Below, one piece after another: positions 12,541 to 23,889 of a DNA stretch of 64,000 nucleotides. The position numbers were made by a program, and so were the translations under genes. The notes below the pieces were generated by a model. The model ran no database searches, was not told the origin of the DNA, and saw only the letters and a list, made by a program, of their open reading frames with translations. The stretch is taken from NCBI GenBank assembly GCA_905116865.2, contig CAJHNH020006024.1, forward strand, positions 446,577 to 510,576. The letters are read 5' to 3'. The DNA comes from Candidula unifasciata. Taxonomy: Eukaryota > Mollusca > Gastropoda > Stylommatophora > Geomitridae. How positions within the stretch are numbered: position 1 is the stretch's first letter; the number at the start of each line of letters is the position of its first letter.

Positions 12541-13069
12541 TCCTCTCTTTAATTCATATATTTGCTTTCTGTATGTGTTCATGTTACAGTTGAAAGATCA
12601 TTGAATTCTCTTTTTGTAATTATGTATCATTATTTTTGTTTTTATTGTGTGTTATTCAGGATTGACACTAATTTGTGAGTCAACTCCCCTTCTCTAAATA
12701 CAGCAGAAAGCAACATCTGAAGTGCATTTTTATGCAAAATCCATCTTTTAATTCTTTTGGTACCGAAGAGCTTACCATACGTTCCTTGATAATGCCAAAG
12801 AAAATACCATATCCCGGCTGTCTTCTGTAAGCGACTGAGGTTACATTAACCCTTTCTGTCGGAATTATTGGGTAACTACTTCTGCTCCATAATGTCTCTG
12901 CCAAACACCTTTAGACCTCAAAGTATTTATTGTCTTTAAATTCAGTCCCCTAGTATCCTAAGGGAAAATAGTAATAATTGTTTAGGACTGAAAGAGTTAA
13001 AGTAGTGCTTTGGAATATGTTTACTGTGCACATTATGTTATAATAATACTACAAATTTGTGTTGCAAAT

Positions 13070-13100
<31 letters not shown>

Positions 13101-13142
13101 GGTTGTCTGGAAAATGTCAGAGTGAACAGAATCGTATAATGT

Positions 13143-13510
13143 TGAATTAAGAATCGACATCACAGCACTCGGGACACTCCCGTGCTCAGTCCCATCTTCA
13201 GCAGCAAGCGAAGAGTTCCAATTCCGATAGTATCAGTAACCATCTGATTGTATATCCGTCTCATCCTTCCCCTGAGTTTTGAGCGTCGGCCAGATCCCCT
13301 GGTAACTTCTCGCAAAGCCTTTCTCTTTAGACCGTAATGATCTATCTGCACCTCCGCACTGTTCACTCACTCCCAAAGGGCCCTCACAATATCTAACTTT
13401 TCATACATCAAGTGGTGCAGAGCCAGCTATATGCCTGCTCATTTACCAAATACCGGCATAATTGGAGAAAATATCCAAAGGATGCTAACTACCCGGGAAC
13501 TCTGAAGTGA
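13143..13510 (-). pseudogene. LINE RNase H-domain tail, copy
   Basis: Minus-strand frame: VNSAEVQIDHYGLKRKALRE, VTRGSGRRSKLRGRMRRIYN, TDTIGIGTLRLLLKMG. Upstream (13390-13510) the ADRLAGS-type block is recognisable only as DNA. The same family as at 59560, broken by frameshifts. Confidence 0.72.
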
Positions 13511-13781
13511 TGCTTACCACTCTGCACGAAACATTCCTGTTTTCACCTTTCTCTACAAATTGTAAAAAAAAAGGAATGCTTCGTAACTTTGATTATAGCA
13601 GATAATGAGCTAAAGTGATTAGATTTTGCAAAGTGAAGAACTGAAAATGAAGGGGACACTGCACACCTAAGGCCCTGGAATACAATTATAAAGGAAAGTA
13701 GGTAGGACTTCATGACATCAACAAGCAAATATACTTATCTCTGGAGAATATGGAAATGAAAGTTTAAAAGACATGACTATG

Positions 13782-14354
13782 TTATAAAAACTGTAGTGGA
13801 GGGGAAAACAAACAAGTAGTAGGCAATGATACATGTAGTAACTCAGCCAGACGAATCAAGAAGTCTGTGGCTATGGCAGGACTGACTCTCTGATCTAGAA
13901 AGAACCGCAAAGCCTGGAGGCCATCCGCATGTGGAATAGAGGTATAGAGGGAGGTAACATCTAAGGTGAAGATGTGATACCTGAAAGAAGAGGTGAACCG
14001 GATAGATTGAAAGATAGAGATAGCATGGTTGGTGTCTTTGATGTAAGACGGGAGATCAACGACCAGGGGCTGCAAAATACCGTCGAGGAACCCGGATAAG
14101 AGCTCTGTGGGACAAGTGCGGGTGGACACGATCGATCTACCTGGGTTGTCCGGTTTATGTATCTTGGGAAGCATGTGAAGGCCAGGCTTCCCCAGACAAC
14201 TGTCCTCGACAAATAGAGAGCTGGCCCATGGAGGCAGAAGATCTCCCTGGATAAAGGTTGTGATGGTACTTTTTACTATTTTTTTATTTTTCGCCGTACC
14301 ATCCTGCAAGAGCCAGGATGGGGCTTTAAAATAAAGAAACATTGCATCCCACAA
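13782..14354 (-). pseudogene. Penelope-like element reverse transcriptase fragment
   Basis: Open frame of 190 codons: GLHMLPKIHKPDNPGRSIVS, TRTCPTELLSGFLDG, YIKDTNHAISIFQ, FTLDVTSLYTSIPHADGLQA. The KIHK..PGRxIVS block and motif A (LDVxSLYTxIP) are diagnostic of Penelope-like elements, whose RT is related to telomerase. Motif A Asp is present. The frame ends before motif C (YxDD), and neither that nor a GIY-YIG endonuclease is found downstream, so it is a truncated copy. An upstream piece (14355-14470) may be part of the same element but is not clear. Confidence 0.85.
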
Positions 14355-14984
14355 GGAGATAACAGATTCTGTGACATGTCTTTATACACAAAGATTAAAA
14401 CTGCCATCTTAACTTTGAGGTTTTCCTGTGACTGCTTTTTAAAAAAAATCATCAATAACATTTCACTCAACCTCTCACAGTGTCATTAACCAAGGCTTGT
14501 AGAATTTTGAAGAATGTTAATTACTTAAATACTTCTTCCATTAATCTCCCCTGAACAATTTTGTTATCAAGACATGTATCTTGAGTTCATTCATAACTAA
14601 TTTATTTGTCCTCTGGTAACAGAAGAATTGAATTAGGTACAATTTTCTTCTAAAATGTGAAATGGAAAACCAATCAGGTGATTATTATGATCAATGAATC
14701 AGCTGCTTTAATTAATCTGAGGAAAGTATGGCCACCTCATCCTACCCAATACTGAGCTAGCATTTATTAACATGATAATATATGCATTACAATTTCTTGA
14801 TGCTTCTTGAAAGTGGTTTTACACCCCCCAACGCTCCACAAAAATGCTAATAATGCTGGACAAACAGAATAAATACTTCAGAGATTTTGAAAGAGGTAGG
14901 GCCCAAAGACATCTTATCACAAAAATCAGAAAGTTATCATCATCTTTGACCATGTTATGAGTGAGAAAAGAAAGAAACTGAAAC

Positions 14985-15135
14985 ACGTTATGACGATTGG
15001 AAATATTTGTGGAAAGAGAAATAAAGGAAGACAACGTGAGAACATTCTTGACTCATAAGACTACCAAACTGATACATGCTGTTAGAGATCGCAAGTTAAG
15101 GAGAGGCATGTTTGCCTCGGCAAGGCACTTTATGA
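14985..15135 (+). pseudogene. LINE ORF 3' end fragment
   Basis: TIGNICGKRNKGRQRENILD, then across a frameshift AVRDRKLRRGMFASA. This is the conserved end RDRxxWRxMxxxA of a LINE ORF2, next to the 38-bp satellite. Confidence 0.5.
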
Positions 15136-15253
15136 TGATGATGCATTGCACGTCTTTGTGTGGCAGGGAAACTACAATATCTGCAACTGCTTTTTTCCAA
15201 AGGTGTGGTTACAGCTCTAGTCTCACAGAGGCGTACAGGTACGATTGTTTTCT

Positions 15254-16436
15254 TTGTGGTGATTGTTGCAATATTGACAAGATCTAACACAGTGTGGTGA
15301 TTGTTGCAATATTGACAAGATCTAACACAGTGTGTTGGTTGTTGCAATATTGACAAGATCTAACACAGTGTGGCGATTGTTGCAATATTGACAAGATCTA
15401 ACACAGTGTGGTGATTGTTGCAATATTGACAAGATCTAACACAGTGTGGTGATTGTTGCAATATTGACCAGATCTAACACAGTGTGGTGATTGTTGCAAT
15501 ATTGACCAGATCTAACACAGTGTGGCGATTGTTGCAATATTGACAAGATCTAACACAGTGTGGTGATTGTTGCAATATTGACAAGATCTAACACAGTGTG
15601 GTGATTGTTGCAATATTGACCAGATCTAACACAGTGTGGTGATTGTTGCAATATTGACCAGATCTAACACAGTGTGGCGATTGTTGCAATATTGACAAGA
15701 TCTAACACAGTGTGGTGATTGTTGCAATATTGACAAGATCTAACACAGTGTGGTGATTGTTGCAATATTGACAAGATCTAACACAGTGTGGTGATTGTTG
15801 CAATATTGACAAGATCTAACACAGTGTAGCGATTGTTGCAATATTGACCAGATCTAACACAGTGTGGTGATTGTTGCAATATTGACCAGATCTAACACAG
15901 TGTGGTGATTGTTGCAATATTGACCAGATCTAACACAGTGTGGCGATTGTTGCAATATTGACCAGATCTAACACAGTGTGGTGATTGTTGCAATACTGAC
16001 AAGATCTAACACAGTGTGGCGATTGTTGCAATATTGACCAGATCTAACACAGTGTGGTGATTGTTGCAATATTGACCAGATCTAACACAGTGTGGCGATT
16101 GTTGCAATATTGACAAGATCTAACACAGTGTGGTGATTGTTGCAATATTGACCAGATCTAACACAGTGTGGTGATTGTTGCAATATTGACCAGATCTAAC
16201 ACAGTGTGGCGATTGTTGCAATATTGACCAGATCTAACACAGTGTGGTGATTGTTGCAATATTGACCAGATCTAACACAGTGTGGCGATTGTTGCAATAT
16301 TGACAAGATCTAATACAGTGTGGTGATTGTTGCAATATTGACCAGATCTAACACAGTGTGGTGATTGTTGCAATATTGACCAGATCTAACACAGTGTGGC
16401 AATTGTTGCAATATTGACAAGATCTAACAGAGTGTT
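15254..16436. repeat. 38-bp satellite, 31 units, higher-order structure
   Basis: Unit: ggtgattgttgcaatattga plus c(a/c)agatctaacacagtgt, period 38 throughout with almost no length change. Two diagnostic sites vary (ggTg/ggCg and gaCAag/gaCCag). Units 4-7 and 8-11 repeat the same four-unit pattern, giving a 152-bp higher-order repeat; a five-unit pattern recurs near the right end. Every unit has one agatct site. Confidence 0.97.
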
Positions 16437-16749
16437 CTTCAATCGTTTACTTCAGTGGAATGGGACAGGGAATGGGTCCAGCTAAGGAGATTAAAAAATC
16501 ATGTGGCGTTTTTCTTTAGGACAGTGTCAATGCTTTCAGCTAAGGAAAAAAAAAGCCAAAAAACAATTTTCTATTGGCATAATCGAACCATTGTGCATCA
16601 AGGATTTAAATGTATGTGGCGTCAAGAATCGAATAGAGGACCAACATCTTTCCAGTAGTCACCACTTTTTCCATTTTCCCTCATCTTATAACATGGCCGA
16701 AAAATGATGACTTGTCTCCTTCTGATGTCTGTGAGTAGTTGTATTCGGG

Positions 16750-17467
16750 CTCCCGCCTCTTTCAAAACCTCTTGGTTACCCCCCTTTTTTTGGAGGTCCA
16801 CGGTATTTTAAGCATTGTTCTGTAAAACCACATCTCTGAGGCCTCAAGAAATTGTTTTGCCTGCCTACCGATTGTCCAGGACTTACAGCCATATGTTAAA
16901 ACTGGATATATGTAGCAAGCAAGAATTCTTTTTCTAACCTTCAATGACAAAGATATATTGAATACGATGTTCTTCATTTTATAAAATGCAGTTTTTGCTT
17001 GTCCTATTCTGTTTCTTATTACAGTAATGCATCTTCCTTCTGATGTTATCCATGTGCCCTTCATTATTCCTTACGTACTTCTTTGGACGTAATTTGTTGT
17101 TGTTGGAAGCCCCACTCTGGCTTATGCCAGGGGCCGCAATATAGGCAGGCCATCAATATGGCCAATTGTCTGAATGCGGTTTCTGGGACCTCTCCACGGT
17201 GATCCTCATCCGCATGGTGGCACTTTGTGTCATCGGGTGTTTATCGCTTGTGTGATGTCCTGGTGGGGTAGAAAGTCAGTCAGTCAACCATGTGCCCAGA
17301 TACTTAATTTTCTGTACTTGTCCCAAAATAAAACAACTGACTTTTATTACACATTTAGGAATAATTATTGTCTTTGATACCACCATTACTTCTGTTTTCC
17401 CACTATTCAAACTGAGGCCCATTCTTCCACTTTCGTGAATAAAATAGATCTTAGAAAAAACATCCAA
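16750..17467 (-). pseudogene. LINE RT/thumb fragment, split by an insertion
   Basis: From high to low coordinates on the minus strand: GLSLNSGKTEVMVVSKTIII, ...VQKIKYLGTWLTD, [insert 17060-17287], GTWITSEGRCITVIRNRIGQ, AKTAFYKMKN, LACYIYPVLTYGCKSWTI, MWFYRTMLKIPWTSKK. Order and motifs match the region after the YxDD box of RTE/CR1-like LINE ORF2. Removing the insert and one copy of its duplication restores continuity. Confidence 0.82.
17060..17287. mobile_element. Short insertion element, 228 bp, 10-bp TSD, inside a LINE
   Basis: Contains gccccactctggcttatgcc, tctgggacctctccacggtg and ggtggcactttgtgtcatcggg. Flanked by ccatgtgccc at 17050-17059 and 17288-17297. A relative lies at 60965-61140. 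No coding capacity; class unassigned. Confidence 0.75.
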
Positions 17468-17634
17468 AATGTCAAATGTACGCTGAAGTTTTACTTCGCA
17501 AAATGTAGTCCAGAATAGTAAACATTTAAAAACATTTCATGTTTTGCATCCTTCAGTCAGTCACTCTGTGGTAACTAATACCTAGGAATGAAAGTATTCT
17601 TAGTTTTATAACAAGTAACTAAACTTGTAAATTG

Positions 17635-17850
17635 TCACTGAGAAAGCGGCATAAGCTTTCGAAAAAAAAAAAATCGTTCCATGTTGTTCTCATTAAGGCA
17701 GCTTCTTGTCTCACTAAAGGTACTTCCAGCTGTACTAAACAGACTTTTACTTGGTACGCTCGTAGGTGGTGCACAAAGATAACGCTTGACAGTATGAACC
17801 AAGGTGGGAAATCTTAACGTGTTTATTTTCCACCAGTCCAGAAACGGGTG
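17635..17850 (-). pseudogene. hAT transposase C-terminal dimerisation domain remnant
   Basis: The minus-strand frame reads PFLDWWKINTLRFPTLVHTV, then KRYLCAPPTSVPSKSLFSTAG, then SETRSCLNENNMERF. The WW, the FP.L, the RYL..P.TSVPSxxxFSxAG and the R..L...N spacing are the hallmark of the hAT family dimerisation region (ZBED/Ac type). Only about 70 residues remain; the catalytic part is gone. Just upstream in the same orientation the frame runs into CGAATA-rich terminal DNA (17855-17969), suggesting an internally deleted copy. Confidence 0.8.
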
Positions 17851-17854
17851 TAAG

Positions 17855-17969
17855 GTAACCACTATTCGTATTCGGCTCGACCGCAACTATTCGACCGAAT
17901 ACCGAATAGTTATTAGGTCCACTATCCGGCCCCAAAGCGAATACGAAGCGAATATTCGGTACAGCTCTA
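17855..17969. mobile_element. CGAATA-rich transposon end
   Basis: Dense direct and inverted copies of cgaata/tattcg (for example attcgtattcgg, accgaataccgaatag, gcgaatattcggtac) end in a terminus that reads tagagctgtaccgaat on the minus strand. The short inverted subrepeats are typical of hAT subterminal regions; it adjoins the transposase remnant. Confidence 0.55.
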
Positions 17970-18479
17970 GAAATAACCCATTCGCCCCCCTTTTCCCCAG
18001 AAAGAATCTTTAAAAATGACCTTTCTCCAGAAATGCATCATCATCATCTCTGAAACTCTAAGAAATTAGATGAAGAGAAAAAGTAGAAGATATTTTGAGA
18101 CGGTCAGTTTTTTTAAAATAACAATCCAAAGGAGATATCATGCTTGCTACATATTACAGAGCTGCTTTGCTTTTACAGTCATCTGTGTTTTTGCTGTCAC
18201 TTTTAGAAATTTACCAGTTTCTCCTTGCCTGCATCATATTGTTTTAGATACTTCTGATTAAAGTTTTAAGTTATTTTTTTTTTTTTGCTTTTGTTTTGCT
18301 TATCTTGTGCACTCGTTTTTGTTGAACTTCATTTTGATTTCTATCACTGTTCTGAGGAAGCTTTGGTCAATCATGTGGTGTATGTTTATGCGTTTAGTCA
18401 AATTTTGTTTGTATGAGGTGATTAAAATGCCTTGAAATATTTTTGCCTGATTTTAAAATATAATTGCTTGTGGTGAGTT

Positions 18480-18905
18480 TAGTTTAGTTGAGCCAAGAAT
18501 TGACATCTTAGCACTTGGGGCATTCCCATAGTGCTCAGTCCCCATCTTCAGCAGCCAGTGCAGCGTTCCAATAATAATGGTATCAGTTGTAATCTTGTTA
18601 TATGTCCATCTTGCCTTTCCTCTGAGTGCAATGAGCCGGCCAGACCCTCTGCTTGCACTCAGGTGCCTCATCCTCTAAAGGCCATAACAATTCTGTTTCT
18701 CTTCTGACTTCCTTATTTGTTCCCAAAGGGCCCTGACCACATCTGCCTTGTCATGTATCAATTAACCACCCAGTGGTGCAGATCCAGCCAATCTGTCTGC
18801 CTGTTCGTTACCCACCACGCCGGCAGTGCCTGGAGAAAAGATCTAAAGTATGCTCACTACCCACGACCTTGCAAGTGAAGCTTGCCACTCTTCTAGAAGC
18901 ATCCC
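18480..18905 (-). pseudogene. LINE RNase H-domain tail, longer copy
   Basis: The minus strand reads SPGTAGVVGNEQADRLAGSA, PLGG, a stop, KADVVRALWEQ, then RGSGRLIALRGKARWTYNKI and TIIIGTLHWLLKMGTEHYG. GNEQAD is closer to the ancestral motif than the 59560 copy, whereas its middle is more decayed. Confidence 0.72.
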
Positions 18906-18949
18906 TGTCTTTACTTTTCTCAGCGTGCTTTTAGAGTCTGTAACACCTA

Positions 18950-20025
18950 CCAGATGTTTGTATCTTGTTCTCTAGCCACCGGGAAGCTGCAAAGACCGCC
19001 TCTGCTTGTGGTGAAAGGTCGTTCTCAAATAGAATTGAACTTTCTTAAGTTCACAGCTGTTTTACTGAAAGCCTGCCTGGGTTAGGTAACTTGTTATGTC
19101 TACGATAACTGAAAAAATTGGAGATATGATGGAGATCAAATCCAGACCATTGTCTTGGCAGATCAGTGCATTAGCCCCTGTCACTACAGCAATAAGGTTA
19201 TAATTTTTAATTTTTTTCTTCTTTAAAATAAGAATGCAACACTTTATTAGGTCCTATATGTTCAATACCTATGCAAAATAAATGGTCTGGTCACAATAAT
19301 AGTACCAAACAACAGAGCAAATGGTTAATTTCTCTCACATACAAACAACCAAAAAAACACTAAGCAAGTCTTCAATCATTGCACAATTACTTTAATGCTC
19401 AAAATGAATCCCACCTGTGTCATTTCAAAAGTGTAAATGCCTGCTGTATAACACAAGTAGGGGAAAAGAAATATAAAGGCAACAGCTAGAACAAAAGTCA
19501 ATCTATAAACATATTCACTAGCTTTAACAGAGACACACAAGAACAACACAAATTAAACAATGTTTTCATTGATGCTGTGCAAAATGGATATCACAATCTG
19601 GCTAACAATGAACATATGGCACAAAACTTGTCTGAAAGTTGGCAGAATTAGTATGTCGTTAACACAGGGTGTAAGCATATAATGAGAAAATGACATTCAC
19701 ACACATACACGAGATGTAAGCATGTAATTATAACATTCACACATTAAATTTAAGCATGTAGTTATGAAATGACATTTACGCACACACACAAAGTGTAATC
19801 ATATAGTTGGAAACTGACATTCACATATATATAAAAAATGTAAGCATGTAATTTGAAAATAATATCTGCACACACATGAGATAAAGTAGGCAGTTATAAC
19901 ACTACGTTCGCATCTTCATAAGGTATAAGTAAGTAATTAGAAAATATAAACATACACACACAAATGGACACACAAGGTGTTGGGTTTATAATTAAAAAAA
20001 ATAACATTCACATGCACAAATGCAT
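18950..20025. other. Non-coding; weak about 60-bp periodic region 19660-20010
   Basis: Repeated but diverged ...tgtaagcatgtaattataacattcacacac... motifs, likely an old minisatellite. No coding signal. Confidence 0.6.
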
Positions 20026-20039
20026 ACATAAATAGGGTA

Positions 20040-20212
20040 AAAAGTAAAAGCATCAGGCCGGACATCTTTACTTCCCCGGGACAGCCACCCTGGTACCCAT
20101 TTTAGACTGGGTCGACCTGCGACGCCCCATACCATGATAAAAATCCCCGCAGCCAGCAGTGGGTTTTGATCATGGTATGTTGGAACTATGAGTCAGACTC
20201 GCAACGCCTAAG
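20040..20212 (-). mobile_element. tRNA-derived SINE, subfamily 2, shortened, 14-bp TSD
   Basis: Head and middle match the copy at 29735. The stretch corresponding to the cgcatcgggcatatggg block is missing. The duplication acataaatagggta occurs at 20026-20039 and 20213-20226, so the shortened form moved as a unit. Confidence 0.8.
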
Positions 20213-20940
20213 ACATAAATAGGGTAGAATAATGTAATCTGAAAATAACATTCAATCCTCCATACTCAATTGGTAAGAGTAAGTATGTAATGAAAAAATA
20301 AGATTCTAACAAACATATTGTATAAGCATGAAATCAGCACCCGAGTTCTGCACTCATCACAGGAAGCATTCATGAGTATGCTCAGAGACACCGTATTGCT
20401 TACAATTTGGGAGGAGAAAAAATTTCAGCTGTCACCAATTTCTAAAATGTCAGAATAAAATGTCTAAAATGTCAGAATAAAATGTCTAAAATGAGAAAAA
20501 CACAATATAATGGGACCACACAGCATTCGGAACATAATTAGCAGACATACACATACATAAGGTCTTTTAATTCAAATACAAATCCATACAAAAACGCTAG
20601 ATTATAAATGTTTTGAGACCTATATCCATGCTCATGAACAGCTGTGGCCACCTATAATGTTTCACGTGGACTTCTGGTAATTTCCCCTGGTCTCTGGGTT
20701 AAGAGATCAGACGCCTGTGTGTATTGTTGTATACGTAAAAAACACCTTGGCAGTTGGAAATCGAAAAGAGTAGCCTAACTGCACTGCCTGGGCAAAATGT
20801 GGAATTAAAGATCTACCCAAAATATTTAAGGATCCTCGCCTGGGCTAAGGAACCTATGCACTGCGCTGAGCTACTTAGGACCTGAGATAGAAGTAGAACG
20901 AATCACTAACGGGTTACTACCTGTGTGCCATGATGTTGAT

Positions 20941-21103
20941 CCGTTGTTCAAACTTCAAACATCATGTTGTGGTCACCCCCAAACAATTATTTTCCTTCAT
21001 AACTTCAATGAATATGTGTTTCGGATGGTCTTGGTCGACCCCATGAAAGGGTCATTCAACCCCCCAAAAAAAAGGGTGGCGACTGGCAGGTTAAGAACTG
21101 CTA
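20941..21103. mobile_element. hAT (Buster/SPIN-like) MITE, copy 2, 5' end decayed
   Basis: catgttgtggtcacccccaa, acttcaatgaatatgtgt, ggtcttggtcgacc and the end caggttaagaactgct align with the other copies. The left terminus is degraded and no clean target duplication is visible. Confidence 0.75.
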
Positions 21104-21639
21104 GACTAGACCATGTGAAGGATCAACAATAATGGTGGTTTACGGTTGTAGTTATTTGTAATCGCTTCACTTTCATGTGAGTGCTGAAGTGTGGGGCTGA
21201 TGGCCTCCTCACTTTTGTAATACTCGATATGCCAGACAGACGGAGCTTGTCAGACAGTAACAGCAGTCCATCTAAAGAAGCTCTGATAGAAAAACATGTT
21301 AAAGTTGGAGGGGTCAGGCCAAAAGGTGCAGACAAGCCAGAAAGGTACCACAGCTGAGCCTAAAAACCACGGTATCAAACAAGTTCTTCTCGTAATCCAA
21401 GTGTTTGAAAATGAGAATGATGGATGTGATGTTGAGCATGGTGTACCCCGCCAGGCAGGTGCAGTACCACATCCTCCCCCTTCAAGGAGCCCTAACCAAG
21501 TTACAAATGTTTCCTCTGTCTCAACTTGTGCAGACAGGTGAAGAGTGGAAACAAAGCTGCACAGATTAGTGGAAGACATGCATCATACCACAGACTTCAT
21601 AAAGGACTCTGGCCTGCTCATCTGAAAAATATTGGCGGG

Positions 21640-22112
21640 GGGAATGAAAAGTGGCAGGGAGAACAGAAAGTGGCTGGGAGAATGGAAAGTGACAGGGAGA
21701 ACAGAAAGTGGCAGGGAGAACGGAAAGTGACAGGGAGAACAGAAAGTGGCAGGGAGAACGGAAAGTGGCAGGGAGAACAGAAAATGGCTGGGAGAACGGA
21801 AAGTGACAGGGAGAACAGAAAGTGACAGGGAGAACAGAAAGTGGCAGGGAGAACGGAAAGTGGCAGGGAGAAGAAGTGACAGGGAGAACAGAAAGTGCTA
21901 AGAGAACTACAAGTGACAGGGAGAACAGACAAGTGGCAGGGAGAACGGAATAGTGACTTTCAGGGAGAACATAAAGTGGCACTGGAGAACCAAAGTGACA
22001 GGGAGAACAGAAAGTGGCAGGGAGAACGGAAAGTGGCAGGGAGAACGGAAAGTGGCAGGAAGAACGGAAAGTGACAGGCAGAACAGAAAGTGGCAGGGAG
22101 AATGGAAAGAAG
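21640..22112. repeat. 19-bp minisatellite
   Basis: About 24 units of agggagaacagaaagtggc / agggagaacggaaagtgac. Purine-only apart from single C and T positions, so one strand is a long polypurine tract. It ends in gaagaagaag. Confidence 0.95.
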
Positions 22113-22289
22113 AAGAAGACAACCAACAGCAGTATCTGCTAAGGAACTACATCTGCCTTTATTATATACACAAGCTGCATGAGATTTCAATAGGGACTTT
22201 CAGACAAACATATAACACACTGCAGAACCACATATAAATAACTTTATGTTTATATAGATATACACAAATATTTATGTGGGTTTTAATGG

Positions 22290-22580
22290 ATTGTACAAGC
22301 TATGATCATATTGCCAAATGATTCAATATTAAAAATTGTCACATATTGAAGCTCATCATGGGACTAATGGACAAGCTAGGAATGTTGCCAAAGCAATGCA
22401 ATATTAAAAACACTCACATATCTGCTGGCTCACATGGGTGTAATGGATTGTGACAAGCTATGAATGTTGCCAAAGCCATTCAATATTAAAAATTGTCACA
22501 TATCTGCTGGCTCACATGGGTGTAATGGATTGTGACAAGCTATGAATGTTGCCAAAGCAATTAGAAAATCTAAATGTTAC
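22290..22580. repeat. About 80-bp minisatellite, three to four units
   Basis: Units contain atattaaaaattgtcacata, tctgctggctcacatgggtg and gacaagctatgaatgttgcc; the first unit is diverged. Confidence 0.85.
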
Positions 22581-22599
22581 ATATGCACAGACTCACATG

Positions 22600-23889
22600 T
22601 ATAGGGTAGACTGACAAGCAAGACATTTATGCAGCTCAGTCATTAGAATATTTAAATGTCCCATACACACACACATCACATGCATCTGATAGTGTCAGGG
22701 CACAGTTACAGAAGCAACCATCTCGAAAAAATATACATGGAAAATATTCATATTGTCAGCTGATCTACAGAAAACAGCAGCAGTTTTCACAGACAAGTGA
22801 AATTAACCTGAATGGGTTGTAAGGTTACCATATGGGAAAGCATCCACACTCAGCCAAGGCTAAAATCATGTTGCCTAGGCAGTACCTATCTCCATTCTGA
22901 GTTTCACACACACAGCTATCAGCTCAAACATACGGCTATCTCTAATCTATATCTCTAGCACATGCATTTGCTGTAAAACAATTTGAAAACGAAAAAGATC
23001 TCCTTAGAGAAGTCTAATCCAATCAAACGTGGCATTGTTTATACCAAGATCAAGTGACCAGCTCCAAATTCATGTAAACAACAAAGCTCTCCAATCATGT
23101 ATTATTTATGTGTGTACTGGCCTTGAAAACCAAGATAAAATAGAATAAAACTCTTCACAAATTAAAAGGTCGGTAATTTGCACTGGTATTTACATAACGG
23201 TCTTGATGAGGTAATTTTTTCTAACTTTTTTGTCTTAGTTTGTTCCAGATATAAATTTTAAATATCCTTTTTTTTAAAACACTTGTCAGTTACAAATTTA
23301 AAAAAACAAAAAACATGTAAATAACCACCTCTAACGTTTTAATGAATCAGTGTTATCTCCACAATAAATACTTAACTTAACAGTAATTAAAACTCAGACA
23401 GAAAGTTCCTGCACAAAAGCCTCATGTCTTTTAAGAGTTAATGCTATTTTACACTTGAAATAATCCTTGTAAAATCATCTGGTTATTTATTTTACTCAAC
23501 TCTTATCTTGACAATGCAACAATCAATACTTTTACAATCCTCTGAAATAACTTTTTGCTAACAATGTAAAATATGTTACCAAAGGATCCAGGCATTAAAA
23601 TCTCAGACCTCTTGTATCTGCTTTCCCTGTTAGAAATTTCAGTCAGACCAAGGTGTGCTTTCTGGACACACATCCTAAAAGATCTACTTCCATTAAAAAT
23701 ATATTTGCTGTTACATTTTGTTCTGCAACACAGACAGCTGTGTAAATTTTCTAAATGTGCCATGATGAGTTTAAACAAAATTAATAAGATAAATATGAGC
23801 CTTTATATGATTACTGAAGCAAGGGAAAACCACAACATTGATTACTCAAGATAAAGTCACTGTGATCCTCTATAAATTACTGTACAGTT
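22600..23889. other. Non-coding, no recognisable element
   Basis: AT-rich DNA with CA-rich patches at 22660 and 22900. A possible open frame at 23573-23854 has no family resemblance. Confidence 0.5.

Larger units (their letters stand above)
10800..13142. other. Otherwise non-coding stretch between the arrays and elements listed
   Basis: Between the named repeats this stretch shows only AT-rich DNA, plus a T10/G23 run at 13070-13102, which is difficult to sequence and may be of wrong length. Confidence 0.5.

Noticed and set aside
15254..16436. CRISPR-like array of regular repeats
   Set aside because: There are no unique spacers; all 38 bp repeat, and the DNA is eukaryotic.
21566..22126. 186-codon minus-strand frame rich in Ser, Pro, Leu, Phe
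   Set aside because: Translation of the 19-bp minisatellite; shifts frame with unit-length errors, no start context or splice signals.
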